Shown one piece after another: positions 47,182 to 56,872 of a stretch of 64,000 nt of DNA. The notes under the pieces are model-generated. The model searched no databases. It had not been told where the DNA came from and saw nothing but the letters and a program-made list of their open reading frames with translations. This DNA is from Roseinatronobacter sp. S2 (GTDB lineage Bacteria; Pseudomonadota; Alphaproteobacteria; Rhodobacterales; Rhodobacteraceae). The stretch is from contig NZ_CP121113.1 in the NCBI RefSeq assembly GCF_029581395.1, forward strand, positions 3,034,001 to 3,098,000, given 5' to 3'. Position 1 is the stretch's first letter; every line of letters begins with the position of its first letter. The translations under genes and the position numbers were made by a program.

Positions 47182-49917
47182 TCAGTCCGCACCGGCCGCG
47201 TCGATGGGTGAAGATGATGCAATGACAGATGCGGGCGGGCGTTCCAGAAACACTGGCAAACTGACCCGGAACGCCGCGCCGCCCTGCCCCGGCACATAGT
47301 CGATATCGCCGCCAAGATTGTTCATGATCTCGCGGCAGATTGCCAATCCAAGCCCGGCCCCGCCCGCCTGTAGCGAATCCGTCAACCGAGAGAATTTTTC
47401 AAAAATCAGGGCCTGTTTGTCGCGTGGAATGCCGGACCCGTTGTCAATGAAATCGACCTCCAGCATGGTATCTTTCTGCCGCACGATGATTTTCATCTGT
47501 GGGTCGCTGGCATCGCAGTATTTGCGCGCATTCGACAATATATTGATGAACACCTGTGTCAGGCGGCCGGGATCGGTGACAATTTCCACATCCTCGGGGT
47601 CGCGGCTGCGCAGGATGCGGAAATCACGCTGGGCTTGGACCGATTTGGACGCCGTTATGGATTTGTCGATCAGGTCGCGCAAATTGGCAGGCCGGATATC
47701 AAGCGACACCTGCCCGTGTTCCAGCACGCTCAGGTCAAGCAAATCATCCAGCAAGCGCGTCAAACGAATGGATTCGTCGTGAATAATGCGCGCAAAATGC
47801 GTCTGTTCCTCGGGGCTTAATCCATCGGCATCCATCATGATTTCGGAAAACGCACGGATAGATGTCATGGGCGTGCGCAATTCATGGCTGATCTGGCTTA
47901 GAAATGCGTCCTTCTGGTCCGACAGGGTTCGCAGTTTTTCATTGGCATCGCGCAATTTGCGCGCGGTTCGTGACAGTTCTTCTGATTTGGCTTCCAGCTG
48001 GCTGGAATATTCGATGATCTGCGCAGTTTCTGATGCAACCGCCATCAGATCTTCCACCGAAACAACGGTGGTCCCCACAGTTTGCGAAATCATCGCATGC
48101 GCCGTTGCCGCCCCGACAGAGCCGGACATCTTCAATTCCAACCCTTGCAGAAAATCCGGCGTAATATCCGGCAAGAAGCCGTTTTTGCCCTGCGCCTGCG
48201 CCTGCGCCCGGAAAAAAGCCTGCCCCGCGCTGGCCCCAAGAATGCGTTGCGCCATGGGCAGCAGATCTTCTGCCTGGGCGACCGGGGTTGTCCAGCTGCG
48301 CGCCGGGCCGGGACGGTCAAAAATATTCACGAAAAGCGCGCCCTGAACACGTTCTATCGGGCTGGGGAAACTTAGCAACGAGCCAATGCAAAACGCCAGC
48401 GTGTTCAAAGACAACGACCAAAACAGCGCATGCAATAACGGGTCCAGCGTGGTCAGGCCGAACAGGCTGTAGGGGCGCAACCACGATTGCCCGAACAAGC
48501 CGTCCTCCATCAACCGGGCAGGCAGCAACACATCCGGCCCGAAGCTGGGCAGGAACAGGGCATAGAACCACAAGAACGTCCCGATACTCAGCCCCAATGC
48601 GGCCCCGTTGCGGCTGGCCCCGCGCCAGAACAGCGCGCCCAAAAGTGCGGGAAGCGCCTGTGCAACGCCCACGAATGCCACAAGGCCGATGGCTGCCAGC
48701 GCCTCGGACCCGCCGGAAATAATGTAATAGATATAGCCAAGCGCCAGAACCAGCCCGATGGACAAACGGCGCACACTAAGCACCAGCAAGCGCATGTTTC
48801 CGGTGTCCAGATTGCGTGCCGCCCGCAGCTTCAGCCACAATGGGACAACAATATGGTTGGAAACCATCGTCGCCAGTGCCAGTGACGCCACAATCACCAT
48901 GGATGTTGCCGCCGAAAAGCCGCCAAGAAACGACAGCAACGCCAGCCCGTCCTGCCCCAGATGCAAGGGCAGTGTCAGAACGAACATGTCCGGGTTGGCA
49001 CCTTCGGGCATCAGTTCCATGCCGACCACGGCAATGGGCAGCACAAACAGCGAAATCAGGAACAGATACAGCGGAAAGGCCCAGCTTGCGGTCGCCAGAT
49101 GCTTGTCGTCAATATTTTCAACAACTGTCACCTGAAACATGCGCGGCAAACAGATGATCGCGATGGCCGACAGCAATATAAGGCCCGTCCAGCGGCCCGG
49201 CTGTATGGTCCATTCGGGCAGCGCCTGCGCATCAATCCGCGCCAGAATATCACTTGGGCCTGTGGCCACGAACCAGACCACGAATATGCCCACCGCAATC
49301 AGCGCCAACAGCTTGACCACCGCTTCCACGGCAATGGCCGTGACCACGCCGTGATGCTGTTCGTTTGCATCAAGGTTACGGGTGCCGAATGCGATGGTGA
49401 AAAATGTAAGCCCCGCCGCCACCCAGAACGCGATAAGATTGCGGTCCGCAGCCAGCGGCGCGCGCCCCTGATCCGAGACGAACACAGTGAACGACAGCGC
49501 AATAGATTGCAGCTGAAGCGCGATATAGGGGGTTCCCGCCGCAACACACAAAAGTGTCACAATCACCCCCAGCAGATTGGATTTGCCATACCGCGCAGAA
49601 ATCAGATCCGCGATTGACGTGACACGGTTTTCACGGCCAATGCGAACCAGTTTTCGCAACAGCACCCACCAGCCCACGAAAACCAGTGTTGGCCCCAGAT
49701 AGATGGTCATGAATTCCAGCCCCGACCGCGCGGCATACCCGACCGCGCCATAAAACGTCCAGGCCGTGCAATAGACCGATAGCGACAATGTATAGACCAG
49801 CGGCGAACGCAACCATTTTGCCCGCCCCTGCTGTGCGCTGCGTTCAGCAGCCGACGCCACAATGAAAAGAAAAATCACATACGCGATACATGTCAGGACA
49901 AGCAGGTTGAACGACAT
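47182..49917 (-). CDS. Transporter-fused sensor histidine kinase (CbrA/CrbS type)
   Basis: 911 residues. The first 480 form a sodium/solute-symporter-like module of about thirteen helices (VYCTAWTFYGAVG at the second helix, SAATSMVIVASLALATMVSNH in the middle). A soluble linker like the STAC domain follows (about 520-600), then a coiled region and a HisKA domain with phospho-acceptor H678 in SQISHELRTP, and an ATPase domain (N box NILSNARKY, G boxes DNGSGIP and GGAGLGLAI). No PAS domain is obvious between. Related kinases control use of acetate, amino acids and other carbon sources. Downstream of its small partner and response regulator in one operon. Confidence 0.93.
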   Translation of the reverse strand: MSFNLLVLTCIAYVIFLFIVASAAERSAQQGRAKWLRSPLVYTLSLSVYCTAWTFYGAVGYAARSGLEFMTIYLGPTLVFVGWWVLLRKLVRIGRENRVTSIADLISARYGKSNLLGVIVTLLCVAAGTPYIALQLQSIALSFTVFVSDQGRAPLAADRNLIAFWVAAGLTFFTIAFGTRNLDANEQHHGVVTAIAVEAVVKLLALIAVGIFVVWFVATGPSDILARIDAQALPEWTIQPGRWTGLILLSAIAIICLPRMFQVTVVENIDDKHLATASWAFPLYLFLISLFVLPIAVVGMELMPEGANPDMFVLTLPLHLGQDGLALLSFLGGFSAATSMVIVASLALATMVSNHIVVPLWLKLRAARNLDTGNMRLLVLSVRRLSIGLVLALGYIYYIISGGSEALAAIGLVAFVGVAQALPALLGALFWRGASRNGAALGLSIGTFLWFYALFLPSFGPDVLLPARLMEDGLFGQSWLRPYSLFGLTTLDPLLHALFWSLSLNTLAFCIGSLLSFPSPIERVQGALFVNIFDRPGPARSWTTPVAQAEDLLPMAQRILGASAGQAFFRAQAQAQGKNGFLPDITPDFLQGLELKMSGSVGAATAHAMISQTVGTTVVSVEDLMAVASETAQIIEYSSQLEAKSEELSRTARKLRDANEKLRTLSDQKDAFLSQISHELRTPMTSIRAFSEIMMDADGLSPEEQTHFARIIHDESIRLTRLLDDLLDLSVLEHGQVSLDIRPANLRDLIDKSITASKSVQAQRDFRILRSRDPEDVEIVTDPGRLTQVFINILSNARKYCDASDPQMKIIVRQKDTMLEVDFIDNGSGIPRDKQALIFEKFSRLTDSLQAGGAGLGLAICREIMNNLGGDIDYVPGQGGAAFRVSLPVFLERPPASVIASSSPIDAAGAD

Positions 49918-49919
49918 CG

Positions 49920-50246
49920 CTACCTGCCCTCTGGTGTGGCAGGCGCATCAGGGTCGGGTTCATGCGGCGGGGCCAAAGGTGCGACAGGGGGGCGCGGTGG
50001 TCCCAATGTGCGCCGCAGCCATAGCGACATGACGAACGCAATCACGATCAAGCTGATCCAGACCAGAAACAGATACACGGCCTCGGCCGCAGTGGGCGGA
50101 CTATCAGCCCCGGAATCTAGCCGCATCAACGGCAGCAACAGCAAAACCAACCCAATGACGGGAAGCATGCGCGCCGCGTCCATCAGCCGCCGCATCCGGT
50201 AGGTGTCACGGGCCAGAAACTGTGTTGTGCGGGACGGCAGTTTCAT
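49920..50246 (-). CDS. 108-residue two-helix membrane protein between kinase and regulator
   Basis: Two predicted helices (about 27-42 and 55-75), a basic N-terminus (RTTQFLARDTYRMRRLMDAAR) and a Pro-rich tail (LAPPHEPDPDAPATPEGR). It overlaps the response regulator stop by 4 bases and ends 2 bases before the kinase, so it is co-expressed with both. I do not recognise the family; a role in assembly or activity of the transporter-like kinase is an inference from this gene order. Confidence 0.75.
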   Translation of the reverse strand: MKLPSRTTQFLARDTYRMRRLMDAARMLPVIGLVLLLLPLMRLDSGADSPPTAAEAVYLFLVWISLIVIAFVMSLWLRRTLGPPRPPVAPLAPPHEPDPDAPATPEGR

Positions 50247-50611
50247 GAACCCGCCATTTCACGCACTGCCGCCACAACGTCGGAATTGGCAAAAGGTTTG
50301 GTCATGAAACGGGTCACCCCCAGACGCTCGGCTTCTTCGCGGTCGGCGGTCTGGCCCTTGGCGGTCAGCATAAGAACCGACATCGCCTGCGTGGCAGGGT
50401 CCGCGCGCAAGGCTTTAAGTATGTCAAACCCGCTGACACCGGGCAGCATAAGGTCCAGAATCAGCAAATCAGGTGGATTTGCCTGTAGATCACCAATGGC
50501 CGCAACACCGTCAGCGGTGACATCTACATGCCAGCCGTTTCGCGTCAGGATGAACCGTATCGCTTCGGATATGTTAGGTTCGTCTTCGACCACGAGTACG
50601 CGCTTGTCCAT
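50243..50611 (-). CDS. Single-domain response regulator
   Basis: 122 residues, a receiver domain only: acidic pair D10/E11, phospho-acceptor D53 (LILDLMLPG), T83 and K105 (MTKPF). There is no DNA-binding output domain, unlike the LuxR-type CrbR/CbrB partners of related kinases. It must pass the signal on by protein contact or act as a phosphate sink. First gene of a three-gene unit with the 108-residue protein and the fused kinase. Confidence 0.93.
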   Translation of the reverse strand: MDKRVLVVEDEPNISEAIRFILTRNGWHVDVTADGVAAIGDLQANPPDLLILDLMLPGVSGFDILKALRADPATQAMSVLMLTAKGQTADREEAERLGVTRFMTKPFANSDVVAAVREMAGS

Positions 50612-50797
50612 TCCGGTTCCCCTCCGTCATCGGCGACACTGTTGCGGATGTGGCACCTTGATCCCCGTCACGCATCAGGCCGGTCCGGCCATTCCACATT
50701 GCGCGTCGCATAGTGTTCAGGCCACCCTCCCCAGTGGCACCGACTGAAAGTTTTATCCTGCATTCCATGCAGTCTGTCAAAGTCCGATATCACTGCG

Positions 50798-52123
50798 CTA
50801 GGCGAAAGCGACCAGTATCGATGGTTCGCGCCGTGCCGGACAATCCGTCTGTGCGCATGTCCGGCAACTTCCCCCGACAACGACAGAAGGCTGGAGGTCC
50901 GGCGCAGACGACGCGGTTTCCGGCACAATCAGCATGGTGGATTGCATGACCGGCGGATAGGCGAAACTGGGCGGCGCGTCAGGCGCACAGATGGCATAGG
51001 TTGTGAAACGCCGTCCCAGACGCCCATCTGTGACCAGCGACACACGAAGGGGCCTGCCGGGGCTGTGCTGCGCCTGATACAAGGGCCATAGCGGACACCC
51101 GCCCCCAAACCGCGGCATGGGAAACCCGTCAACGGCGCGGCGCAAAACCAATGTGCCGGACCCGTCGCAGACCACCAGTCCGGTTGCGGGCACATCGCGG
51201 GTGCGTGCATCATCGGCAGGCAGCATGGCCAGACGCCGCAGAACCTGCTGCAAGGGAACGTTAAACCGCGCGGCCAACACATCAGGCGCAATGCCAAGTT
51301 CGGCCAACGCATCAAGAAAGGGATCAAGCGGCAGGGCGCGCGCGTCATCTTGCAGCCGCGTCAGCCACTGCAACGCCAACACGCGCGACGCATCAGATGA
51401 CAGCTCGACCTGCCCGTCCACCATGTCTGGCAGTTTTGCCGGATGTCCGGCCTCCAGCGCGGGCAGATGAAAGCCCAAACGCGCAAGCCATGCTTCGACT
51501 TCTTCTTGTGGTGCGGCCAGCCCGCTTTCGGTATCATCTGCCGCGTCAAGGTAATTGACCAACGCCACAGCCCCTTCGGCCAGACGTTTGGAATCATTCA
51601 GGATGTTTTCATGAAACCGTGTCTGCCATTCCGGCGCGATGTCACCACCATCGTTCAGAATTGCTGCGGTGGACTGAACCGATGTGACCGCAGAAATGAT
51701 TTCATGCAGCGCCGCCCCCAGATAGGGATCATGCGTCATCCGGTCGCTAAGCTGTTCGACAACACGTTCCAGCGTTTCGACACGGGCCTGCGTTTCTGCA
51801 AGAACCTTGGCCCAACCGGGAAACCGCCCGGTAAATTCGTCAACCCGTTCCAGATCGACAATATTCGTATCTGTGCGCAGGGCCGCCGCGCGCGCACCTT
51901 CCACAAACCGGATGTCACTGTCCTGAACCAGCGCATCCTCGGACACGCCAAGGGCTTGGGCCACAGCATGCAGCAAAGGCGGGCTGACCTTGCGGCGGTT
52001 ATGTTCAATCAGGTTCATGTAGGAAGGTGACACACCGACCATCTGCGCCAGATCGGACTGGCGCAAACCGCGCAGGTTGCGTCTGGCGCGAATGCGCGTT
52101 CCCGTCAGACTGGATTTTGACAA
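50798..52123 (-). CDS. Short-chain acyl-CoA-responsive XRE regulator (ScfR family)
   Basis: 441 residues. N-terminal XRE helix-turn-helix (8-62, LRGLRQSDLAQMVGVSPSYM), a helical middle, and the ScfR sensor region with a C-terminal Cys-rich signature CRTCAQTDCPARREPS. The family includes PccR of Rhodobacter sphaeroides and RamB of actinobacteria, regulators of acyl-CoA metabolism. The start is a TTG at 52123 with AGGGGG six bases upstream; this gives the family N-terminus SLTGTRIRARR. Divergent from accB by 202 bases. Regulated pathway is not certain: acetyl-CoA carboxylase next door, or itself. Confidence 0.88.
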   Translation of the reverse strand: MSKSSLTGTRIRARRNLRGLRQSDLAQMVGVSPSYMNLIEHNRRKVSPPLLHAVAQALGVSEDALVQDSDIRFVEGARAAALRTDTNIVDLERVDEFTGRFPGWAKVLAETQARVETLERVVEQLSDRMTHDPYLGAALHEIISAVTSVQSTAAILNDGGDIAPEWQTRFHENILNDSKRLAEGAVALVNYLDAADDTESGLAAPQEEVEAWLARLGFHLPALEAGHPAKLPDMVDGQVELSSDASRVLALQWLTRLQDDARALPLDPFLDALAELGIAPDVLAARFNVPLQQVLRRLAMLPADDARTRDVPATGLVVCDGSGTLVLRRAVDGFPMPRFGGGCPLWPLYQAQHSPGRPLRVSLVTDGRLGRRFTTYAICAPDAPPSFAYPPVMQSTMLIVPETASSAPDLQPSVVVGGSCRTCAQTDCPARREPSILVAFA

Positions 52124-52145
52124 TTTACACCCCCTGATGGGACAC

Positions 52146-52163
52146 TTTACAAAACTTTACAAG
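52146..52163. promoter_or_regulatory. Tandem TTTACAA boxes between the ScfR gene and accB
   Basis: TTTACAAAACTTTACAAG has two direct copies of TTTACAA, ten bases apart. The ScfR protein PccR is known to bind TTTGCAAA repeats, and these boxes differ from that by one base each. They lie 22-40 bases before the ScfR gene's TTG and 163 bases before accB, so they could serve self-control of the regulator and control of accBC. The spacing is shorter than that reported for PccR, so the site is only a candidate. Confidence 0.5.
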
Positions 52164-52325
52164 AATGAGAAGGTAATTTCTGCCCTACCAGCTTGCCACA
52201 TGCGGGCTTTCCGGAAGCATTCGGGAAAACCACGCTTCACACTGGGGCTACACTACCGTATAAGCTGGCCGGAAACGGGGTGTTCACTGCGCCCTTATCA
52301 GTTATGTCAGCATATCGAGGACCAT

Positions 52326-52823
52326 ATGGATCAGACCCGCAATGACGCCGATGTAGCCTTTATCAAAGCCCTTGCGGAGCTTCTGAACGACAATGATTTG
52401 TCCGAACTTAGCGTAAAGCGCGAATACGGCGACAACGACAGCCTGAATGTGCGTGTGTCAAAAATGGTTGCGCAACAATTTGTCACCGCAGCCCCCGCGC
52501 CCCAAAGCGCGCCCGCGCCGGCGTATGCACCACAAGCTGCCGCGTCCGCCGCTGCGGATGCAAGCGCGGCAGCCGATCCAGCCCAGCACCCTGGCGCAGT
52601 AACAAGCCCGATGGTCGGCACTGTGTATATGGCCCCGGAACCGGGCAGCGCGAATTTTGTCAGTGTCGGCGATCAGGTCAGCGAAGGTGACACACTGCTG
52701 ATTATTGAAGCCATGAAAACCATGAACCACATTCCCGCGCCGCGCGCCGGTGTGGTCAAGCGCATTCTGGTCGCAGATGGCAGCCCGGTCGAATATAGCG
52801 CGCCGCTGATGATCATTGAATAA
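52326..52823 (+). CDS. accB: Acetyl-CoA carboxylase biotin carboxyl carrier protein
   Basis: 165 residues. N-terminal helical part, an Ala/Pro-rich flexible linker (56-90) and the biotinyl domain with biotin lysine K131 in IEAMKTM. Biotin here shuttles carboxylate between AccC and the carboxyltransferase. The ATG at 52326 is supported by GAGGA upstream and by the domain start; upstream frame overlaps the intergenic boxes. Followed by accC after 10 bases. Confidence 0.97.
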   Translation: MDQTRNDADVAFIKALAELLNDNDLSELSVKREYGDNDSLNVRVSKMVAQQFVTAAPAPQSAPAPAYAPQAAASAAADASAAADPAQHPGAVTSPMVGTVYMAPEPGSANFVSVGDQVSEGDTLLIIEAMKTMNHIPAPRAGVVKRILVADGSPVEYSAPLMIIE

Positions 52824-52833
52824 GGCGCATGTG

Positions 52834-54186
52834 ATGTTTCAGAAGATCCTTATTGCCAATCGCGGGGAAATCGCACTGCGCGTTATTCGTGCATGCCGTG
52901 AAATGGGCATAGTGTCCGTCGCGGTCCATTCTACCGCCGATTCTGATGCAATGCATGTGCGCATGGCAGATGAAGCAATCTGCATCGGCCCGCCCCCGTC
53001 GGGCCAAAGCTATCTGTCTGTGCCCGCGATCATATCTGCATGCGAAATTTCGGGGGCGGATGCTATTCACCCCGGCTACGGGTTCCTGTCGGAAAACGCA
53101 GCTTTCGTGCAGGTGGTCGAAGATCACGACATCACATTTATCGGGCCGTCGGCGGAACATATCCGCATGATGGGCGACAAGATCACCGCCAAGGAAACCA
53201 TGAAGGCCCTTGGCGTGCCCTGTGTCCCCGGATCGGATGGCGGGGTCGTGGATTTTGAAACCGCGCAGACGGTGGCCGCCGAAATCGGATACCCTGTCAT
53301 CATCAAGGCGACGGCGGGCGGTGGCGGGCGCGGCATGAAACAGGCCATGAACGCATCTGAACTGGAATCTGCCTTCCGCACGGCGCGGTCCGAAGCCAAG
53401 GCCGCGTTCGGCAATGATGAAGTGTATATCGAAAAATACCTAAGCACGCCGCGCCATATCGAGGTGCAGGTTTTCGGCGATGGCAAGGGAAATGCCGTGC
53501 ATCTGGGCGAACGCGACTGCTCGCTGCAACGCCGCCACCAGAAGGTTCTGGAAGAAGCCCCCAGCCCCGCCATTGACACAGCCACCCGCGCGCGCATCGG
53601 CCAGACCTGCGCCGAGGCTGTGGCCCGCATTGGCTATCGTGGTGCGGGAACGATTGAGTTTCTGTATGAAAATGATGAATTCTACTTCATCGAAATGAAC
53701 ACCCGCCTACAGGTTGAACACCCTGTGACTGAAGCGATTTTTGGTGTCGATCTGGTGCGCGAACAGATTCGCGTGGCGGCAGGGGCTGATTTGTCGTTTT
53801 CGCAAGATGAACTTCAGGTTCTGGGTCATGCGATTGAAGTGCGCATCAATGCCGAAAAACTGCCGAATTTCACACCCTGCCCCGGCCGGGTGAACACTTA
53901 TCACGCGCCCGGTGGCTTGGGCGTGCGGATGGATTCTGCACTGTATTCAGGTTATTCCATCCCGCCCTATTATGACAGCCTGATTGCAAAACTGATCGTG
54001 CATGGCCGTGACCGGCCAGAAGCACTGGCGCGGCTGAACCGTGCCTTGGGTGAGTTGATCATCGACGGTGTGGACAGTTCGGTGCCGCTTTTCCGCGCGC
54101 TGCTGGAACAAGATGATGTTCAGACAGGGAACTACAACATCCACTGGCTGGAAAAGTTTCTGGCGCAGGCGCTGGACCCGAAATAG
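52834..54186 (+). CDS. accC: Acetyl-CoA carboxylase biotin carboxylase subunit
   Basis: 450 residues from the ATG at 52834 ([17 protein letters not shown]). ATP-grasp enzyme that carboxylates biotin on AccB, first step of fatty-acid synthesis. Motifs [55 protein letters not shown] are all intact. It is a stand-alone subunit, unlike the fused mccA at 9.4 kb. Ends 31 bases before the convergent dacB. Confidence 0.98.
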   Translation: MFQKILIANRGEIALRVIRACREMGIVSVAVHSTADSDAMHVRMADEAICIGPPPSGQSYLSVPAIISACEISGADAIHPGYGFLSENAAFVQVVEDHDITFIGPSAEHIRMMGDKITAKETMKALGVPCVPGSDGGVVDFETAQTVAAEIGYPVIIKATAGGGGRGMKQAMNASELESAFRTARSEAKAAFGNDEVYIEKYLSTPRHIEVQVFGDGKGNAVHLGERDCSLQRRHQKVLEEAPSPAIDTATRARIGQTCAEAVARIGYRGAGTIEFLYENDEFYFIEMNTRLQVEHPVTEAIFGVDLVREQIRVAAGADLSFSQDELQVLGHAIEVRINAEKLPNFTPCPGRVNTYHAPGGLGVRMDSALYSGYSIPPYYDSLIAKLIVHGRDRPEALARLNRALGELIIDGVDSSVPLFRALLEQDDVQTGNYNIHWLEKFLAQALDPK

Positions 54187-54217
54187 TCAAAAATGTCAGG
54201 TTCGCAGGCGATTCCGT

Positions 54218-55705
54218 TCAGGAATGTGCCTGCGCCCAGCGAAATAACATATCCTGCTGCATATTTCGCGCTGTGCGCGCCCAAGCCGCCGTTCCATCGG
54301 GGCGGTCCAGATCCCCGCCTGCCACCTGCGCGCGCCGCGACAGGTCCGCCGAGCACATCGCGAATGCCAGATCGCGCCCGCCCGGCTGTGCGACATACCC
54401 CCCCAGCGCCGACACGAAATAAAGTGTTCCAGTCTTGGCGCGCACATCAATTCCGGGGTTCGACATGATGTTGCCATTGCCATCGCGCAACGGGTGCTCG
54501 CGCAGTAACCCGCGCAGCACGCCTTCCTGCCCTGCACGCCGGAACATGTTGCACAGATCAACCATGGACACACGCGATGCTGCCCCAAGGCCGGAATGGT
54601 CCACAAGGCGGGCGCTGGACATGCCATAGCGCGCGCGCGCCCAATCCGACATCTGCGCGGCAGATGCGGCCAGATTGCGTGGCACCGCGCCCGCCTGAAC
54701 CGTGCTTGCCATCAGCCCCAGCGCTTCGGCTGTGATGTTCGTCGAAAACCGCAACGTGTCGCGCAGCACTTCGGTCAGCACCTTGGAGCGGTGTTCAACC
54801 AGCACCTGCCCGCTGGGGGGTGATTGTGTCACCTGTGGCGCGGGCAGTGTCACCCCCTGGCCACTGCCAAGGGCGCGCAGCACTTCGCCTGCGTAAAGTT
54901 CGGGATGGCGGACGGGCAGCCAGCGCGACCCGCTATTGCCCAACGCACTGCGCGCAACGGTCCACGAATCCTGCGCCTGTGCGCGGCTGTAAGTATAAAG
55001 CGGGCTGCCACGGTTGACGACCTGCATGCGTGCCATCTGCACGGCGGGACGGTGCCTGTCAGACCGCCCGTCCATGGACACGGTGTAATCATTTCCCGCG
55101 CGCGTCCAGCCGAAATGAACGCGGTTGAAATTAAGGTTCAGTCCCGAAACGGTGGCATTATACCCTGCCTGCGGCGCCTGATCATTGGCGATCTGCTCGA
55201 CAAATGGCAGCGCACCACCCCAGACCAGAAAGCGCCCGTCAATGCGCTGAACACCCGCGCCGCGCAAATCAGCAGCCATGCGCGCCAGATCATCCGTGTC
55301 CAGCAGTGGATCGCCCCCGCCCGCCAACACCAGATCACCGCGCAGCACCCCATCGGCAATGGTTCCGGTTGTCATCAGCCGTGTGCGGAACTGATAGGCC
55401 CCGCCCAGTATTTCCAGCGCATACAGACCGGTCAGGGTTTTTGCCACACTTGCCGGTGGCAAGGGTGTGTTCCCGCCCCGCCCTTCCAGCAGATTTCCAC
55501 TACCCATATCCATGACCGCATATGACAGGTCGCCGCCAAGACCCGCACGCGATACGATTCTGTCGGCGGGTTGTGCCGGTCTTTGTTGCGGTCGTAATGA
55601 CCGGTCAGGCGCTTGTGCGCATGCCGGAACCGCGCAAAGTGCGCCCCCACCGACCAGCAGGCGCAACACTCTGCGCCGGTCCCCCTCTGGCCCCCAAGTC
55701 ATCAT
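54218..55705 (-). CDS. dacB: D-alanyl-D-alanine carboxypeptidase/endopeptidase (PBP4, DacB)
   Basis: 495 residues. Cleaves peptidoglycan peptides in the periplasm. Serine motif SVAK (S86, K89), SGLG motif in DHSGLGAAS, and KTG (about 424) in RAKTGTLYF. The N-terminus, from the ATG at 55705, begins GDRRRVLRLLVGGGALCAVPACAQA, a twin-arginine-like signal; AVPAC could also read as a lipobox. A CAGGGAAAAG site precedes it; the frame is open far upstream but without support. Convergent with accC. Confidence 0.93.
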   Translation of the reverse strand: MMTWGPEGDRRRVLRLLVGGGALCAVPACAQAPDRSLRPQQRPAQPADRIVSRAGLGGDLSYAVMDMGSGNLLEGRGGNTPLPPASVAKTLTGLYALEILGGAYQFRTRLMTTGTIADGVLRGDLVLAGGGDPLLDTDDLARMAADLRGAGVQRIDGRFLVWGGALPFVEQIANDQAPQAGYNATVSGLNLNFNRVHFGWTRAGNDYTVSMDGRSDRHRPAVQMARMQVVNRGSPLYTYSRAQAQDSWTVARSALGNSGSRWLPVRHPELYAGEVLRALGSGQGVTLPAPQVTQSPPSGQVLVEHRSKVLTEVLRDTLRFSTNITAEALGLMASTVQAGAVPRNLAASAAQMSDWARARYGMSSARLVDHSGLGAASRVSMVDLCNMFRRAGQEGVLRGLLREHPLRDGNGNIMSNPGIDVRAKTGTLYFVSALGGYVAQPGGRDLAFAMCSADLSRRAQVAGGDLDRPDGTAAWARTARNMQQDMLFRWAQAHS

Positions 55706-55862
55706 ACTTTTCCCTGTTACACAGCACAAACAATTCCACCCTGCGCAGACATCCATGTTCTGCACGCAATGATGCAGCTTAACCAATATTTACACGCAAA
55801 ATAAAGAAATTACCTGCGCTATCGCCCACAAAACAAAGTGTTTTGTAATTGGCAACAATCGA

Positions 55863-56531
55863 CTAGGCCCAAAATCCCGCAGCACGCAACTGCGTCGACG
55901 AAATATCGCGCATGGGAATTGTAATGTAGCACCATGCAGGGGCGGGTATGGATGCCAGCGTCATTGCGCGGGCGGGCAGGATACGATTCTTCGCATAAGC
56001 GCGCGCCGCAACCGATGACAGGGCGCGGCGTTGCTGGCCGGGGCGCGCAATCACGGCCACAGGCACCGTTTCCATGATCCAGCGCCAGTTTTCCCAATGG
56101 TGAAACCCTGCCAGATTATCCGCGCCCATAATCCACACAAATCTGCGGTCCGGATACAGCTGCATCAAGCGGCGTATCGTATCGGCGGTGTAGCGGGTTC
56201 CCAGTTGCGCCTCGGCGGTGGTGACCACGACGCGCGGATGCGAGATCAGCGCCTTCGCACGCTCCACCCGTTGTGCCATTGGCGCGGGGCCATTGGCCTT
56301 TAGCGGGTTGCCGGGCGATACCAGCCACCACATCCGGTCCAGACCGAAGGCGCGCAGGGCATGCCGCGTGACATGGGCATGCCCGTCATGTGCAGGATCG
56401 AACGACCCCCCGAACAGGCCGATGGCAGACCCTTTGGGCGCATGGGGCAGGACATGGCGGGCAGTAGCATTCAAGGCGCAAACCTTATTGTTCAGAAACA
56501 ACAACTTTGCGACATACGCGCCACGCCGCAT
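55863..56531 (-). CDS. nadD: Nicotinate-nucleotide adenylyltransferase
   Basis: 222 residues from the ATG at 56531. Adenylates nicotinate mononucleotide in NAD synthesis. Motifs: GLFGGSFDPAHDGHAHV (37-53) and IMGADNLAGFHHW; the C-terminal part has ISSTQLR. The N-terminal 35 residues before the core are of unusual composition and the ATG has no clear ribosome site, so a non-ATG start further in is possible. The gene starts 62 bases from the tRNA-His, same strand. Confidence 0.92.
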   Translation of the reverse strand: MRRGAYVAKLLFLNNKVCALNATARHVLPHAPKGSAIGLFGGSFDPAHDGHAHVTRHALRAFGLDRMWWLVSPGNPLKANGPAPMAQRVERAKALISHPRVVVTTAEAQLGTRYTADTIRRLMQLYPDRRFVWIMGADNLAGFHHWENWRWIMETVPVAVIARPGQQRRALSSVAARAYAKNRILPARAMTLASIPAPAWCYITIPMRDISSTQLRAAGFWA

Positions 56532-56592
56532 AAACACAAGCTGCACGGCACTGCCCGAACACAATATGCAGTGCGGATACGGATAGGGGGTA

Positions 56593-56669
56593 TGGTACCG
56601 CCTCCCCGGCTTGAACGGGGGACCTCTGGATCCACAATCCAGCGCTCTAACCAACTGAGCTAAGGCGGC
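56593..56669 (-). tRNA. tRNA-His (GTG anticodon)
   Basis: 77-nucleotide cloverleaf on the minus strand: acceptor GCCGCCT/AGGCGGT, D arm GCTC...GAGC, anticodon arm CTGGA-TTGTGGA-TCCAG with anticodon GTG, T arm CCCCG-TTCAAGC-CGGGG, encoded CCA. Position -1 is T, so no G-1 is encoded; the first pair is G1-U72 and the discriminator is A73. This is the alphaproteobacterial form, which lacks the normal G-1:C73 identity pair. Confidence 0.96.
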
Positions 56670-56872
56670 ACTGTGGGCGATTTAGCGCCGCTGGCGCGCG
56701 AATGCAATAGGGCATGTGCTTGAAAAACCCACGCGCTGCGCGTATCGCAACCCTTACGCCGTTCTGTCTGACCATCCGATAGGGTTCGCAGGCTACGGAA
56801 CAAGGCACCGCTGGTGTCTTTCGTGCTGACAGTCTGGCTTCAGGATCAGGCATAAACCAAGGGGTGTGCAAA

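Noticed and set aside
56593..56669. tRNA-His as an integration site
   Set aside because: No copy of its 3' end is visible nearby, and the genes on both sides are ordinary core genes.
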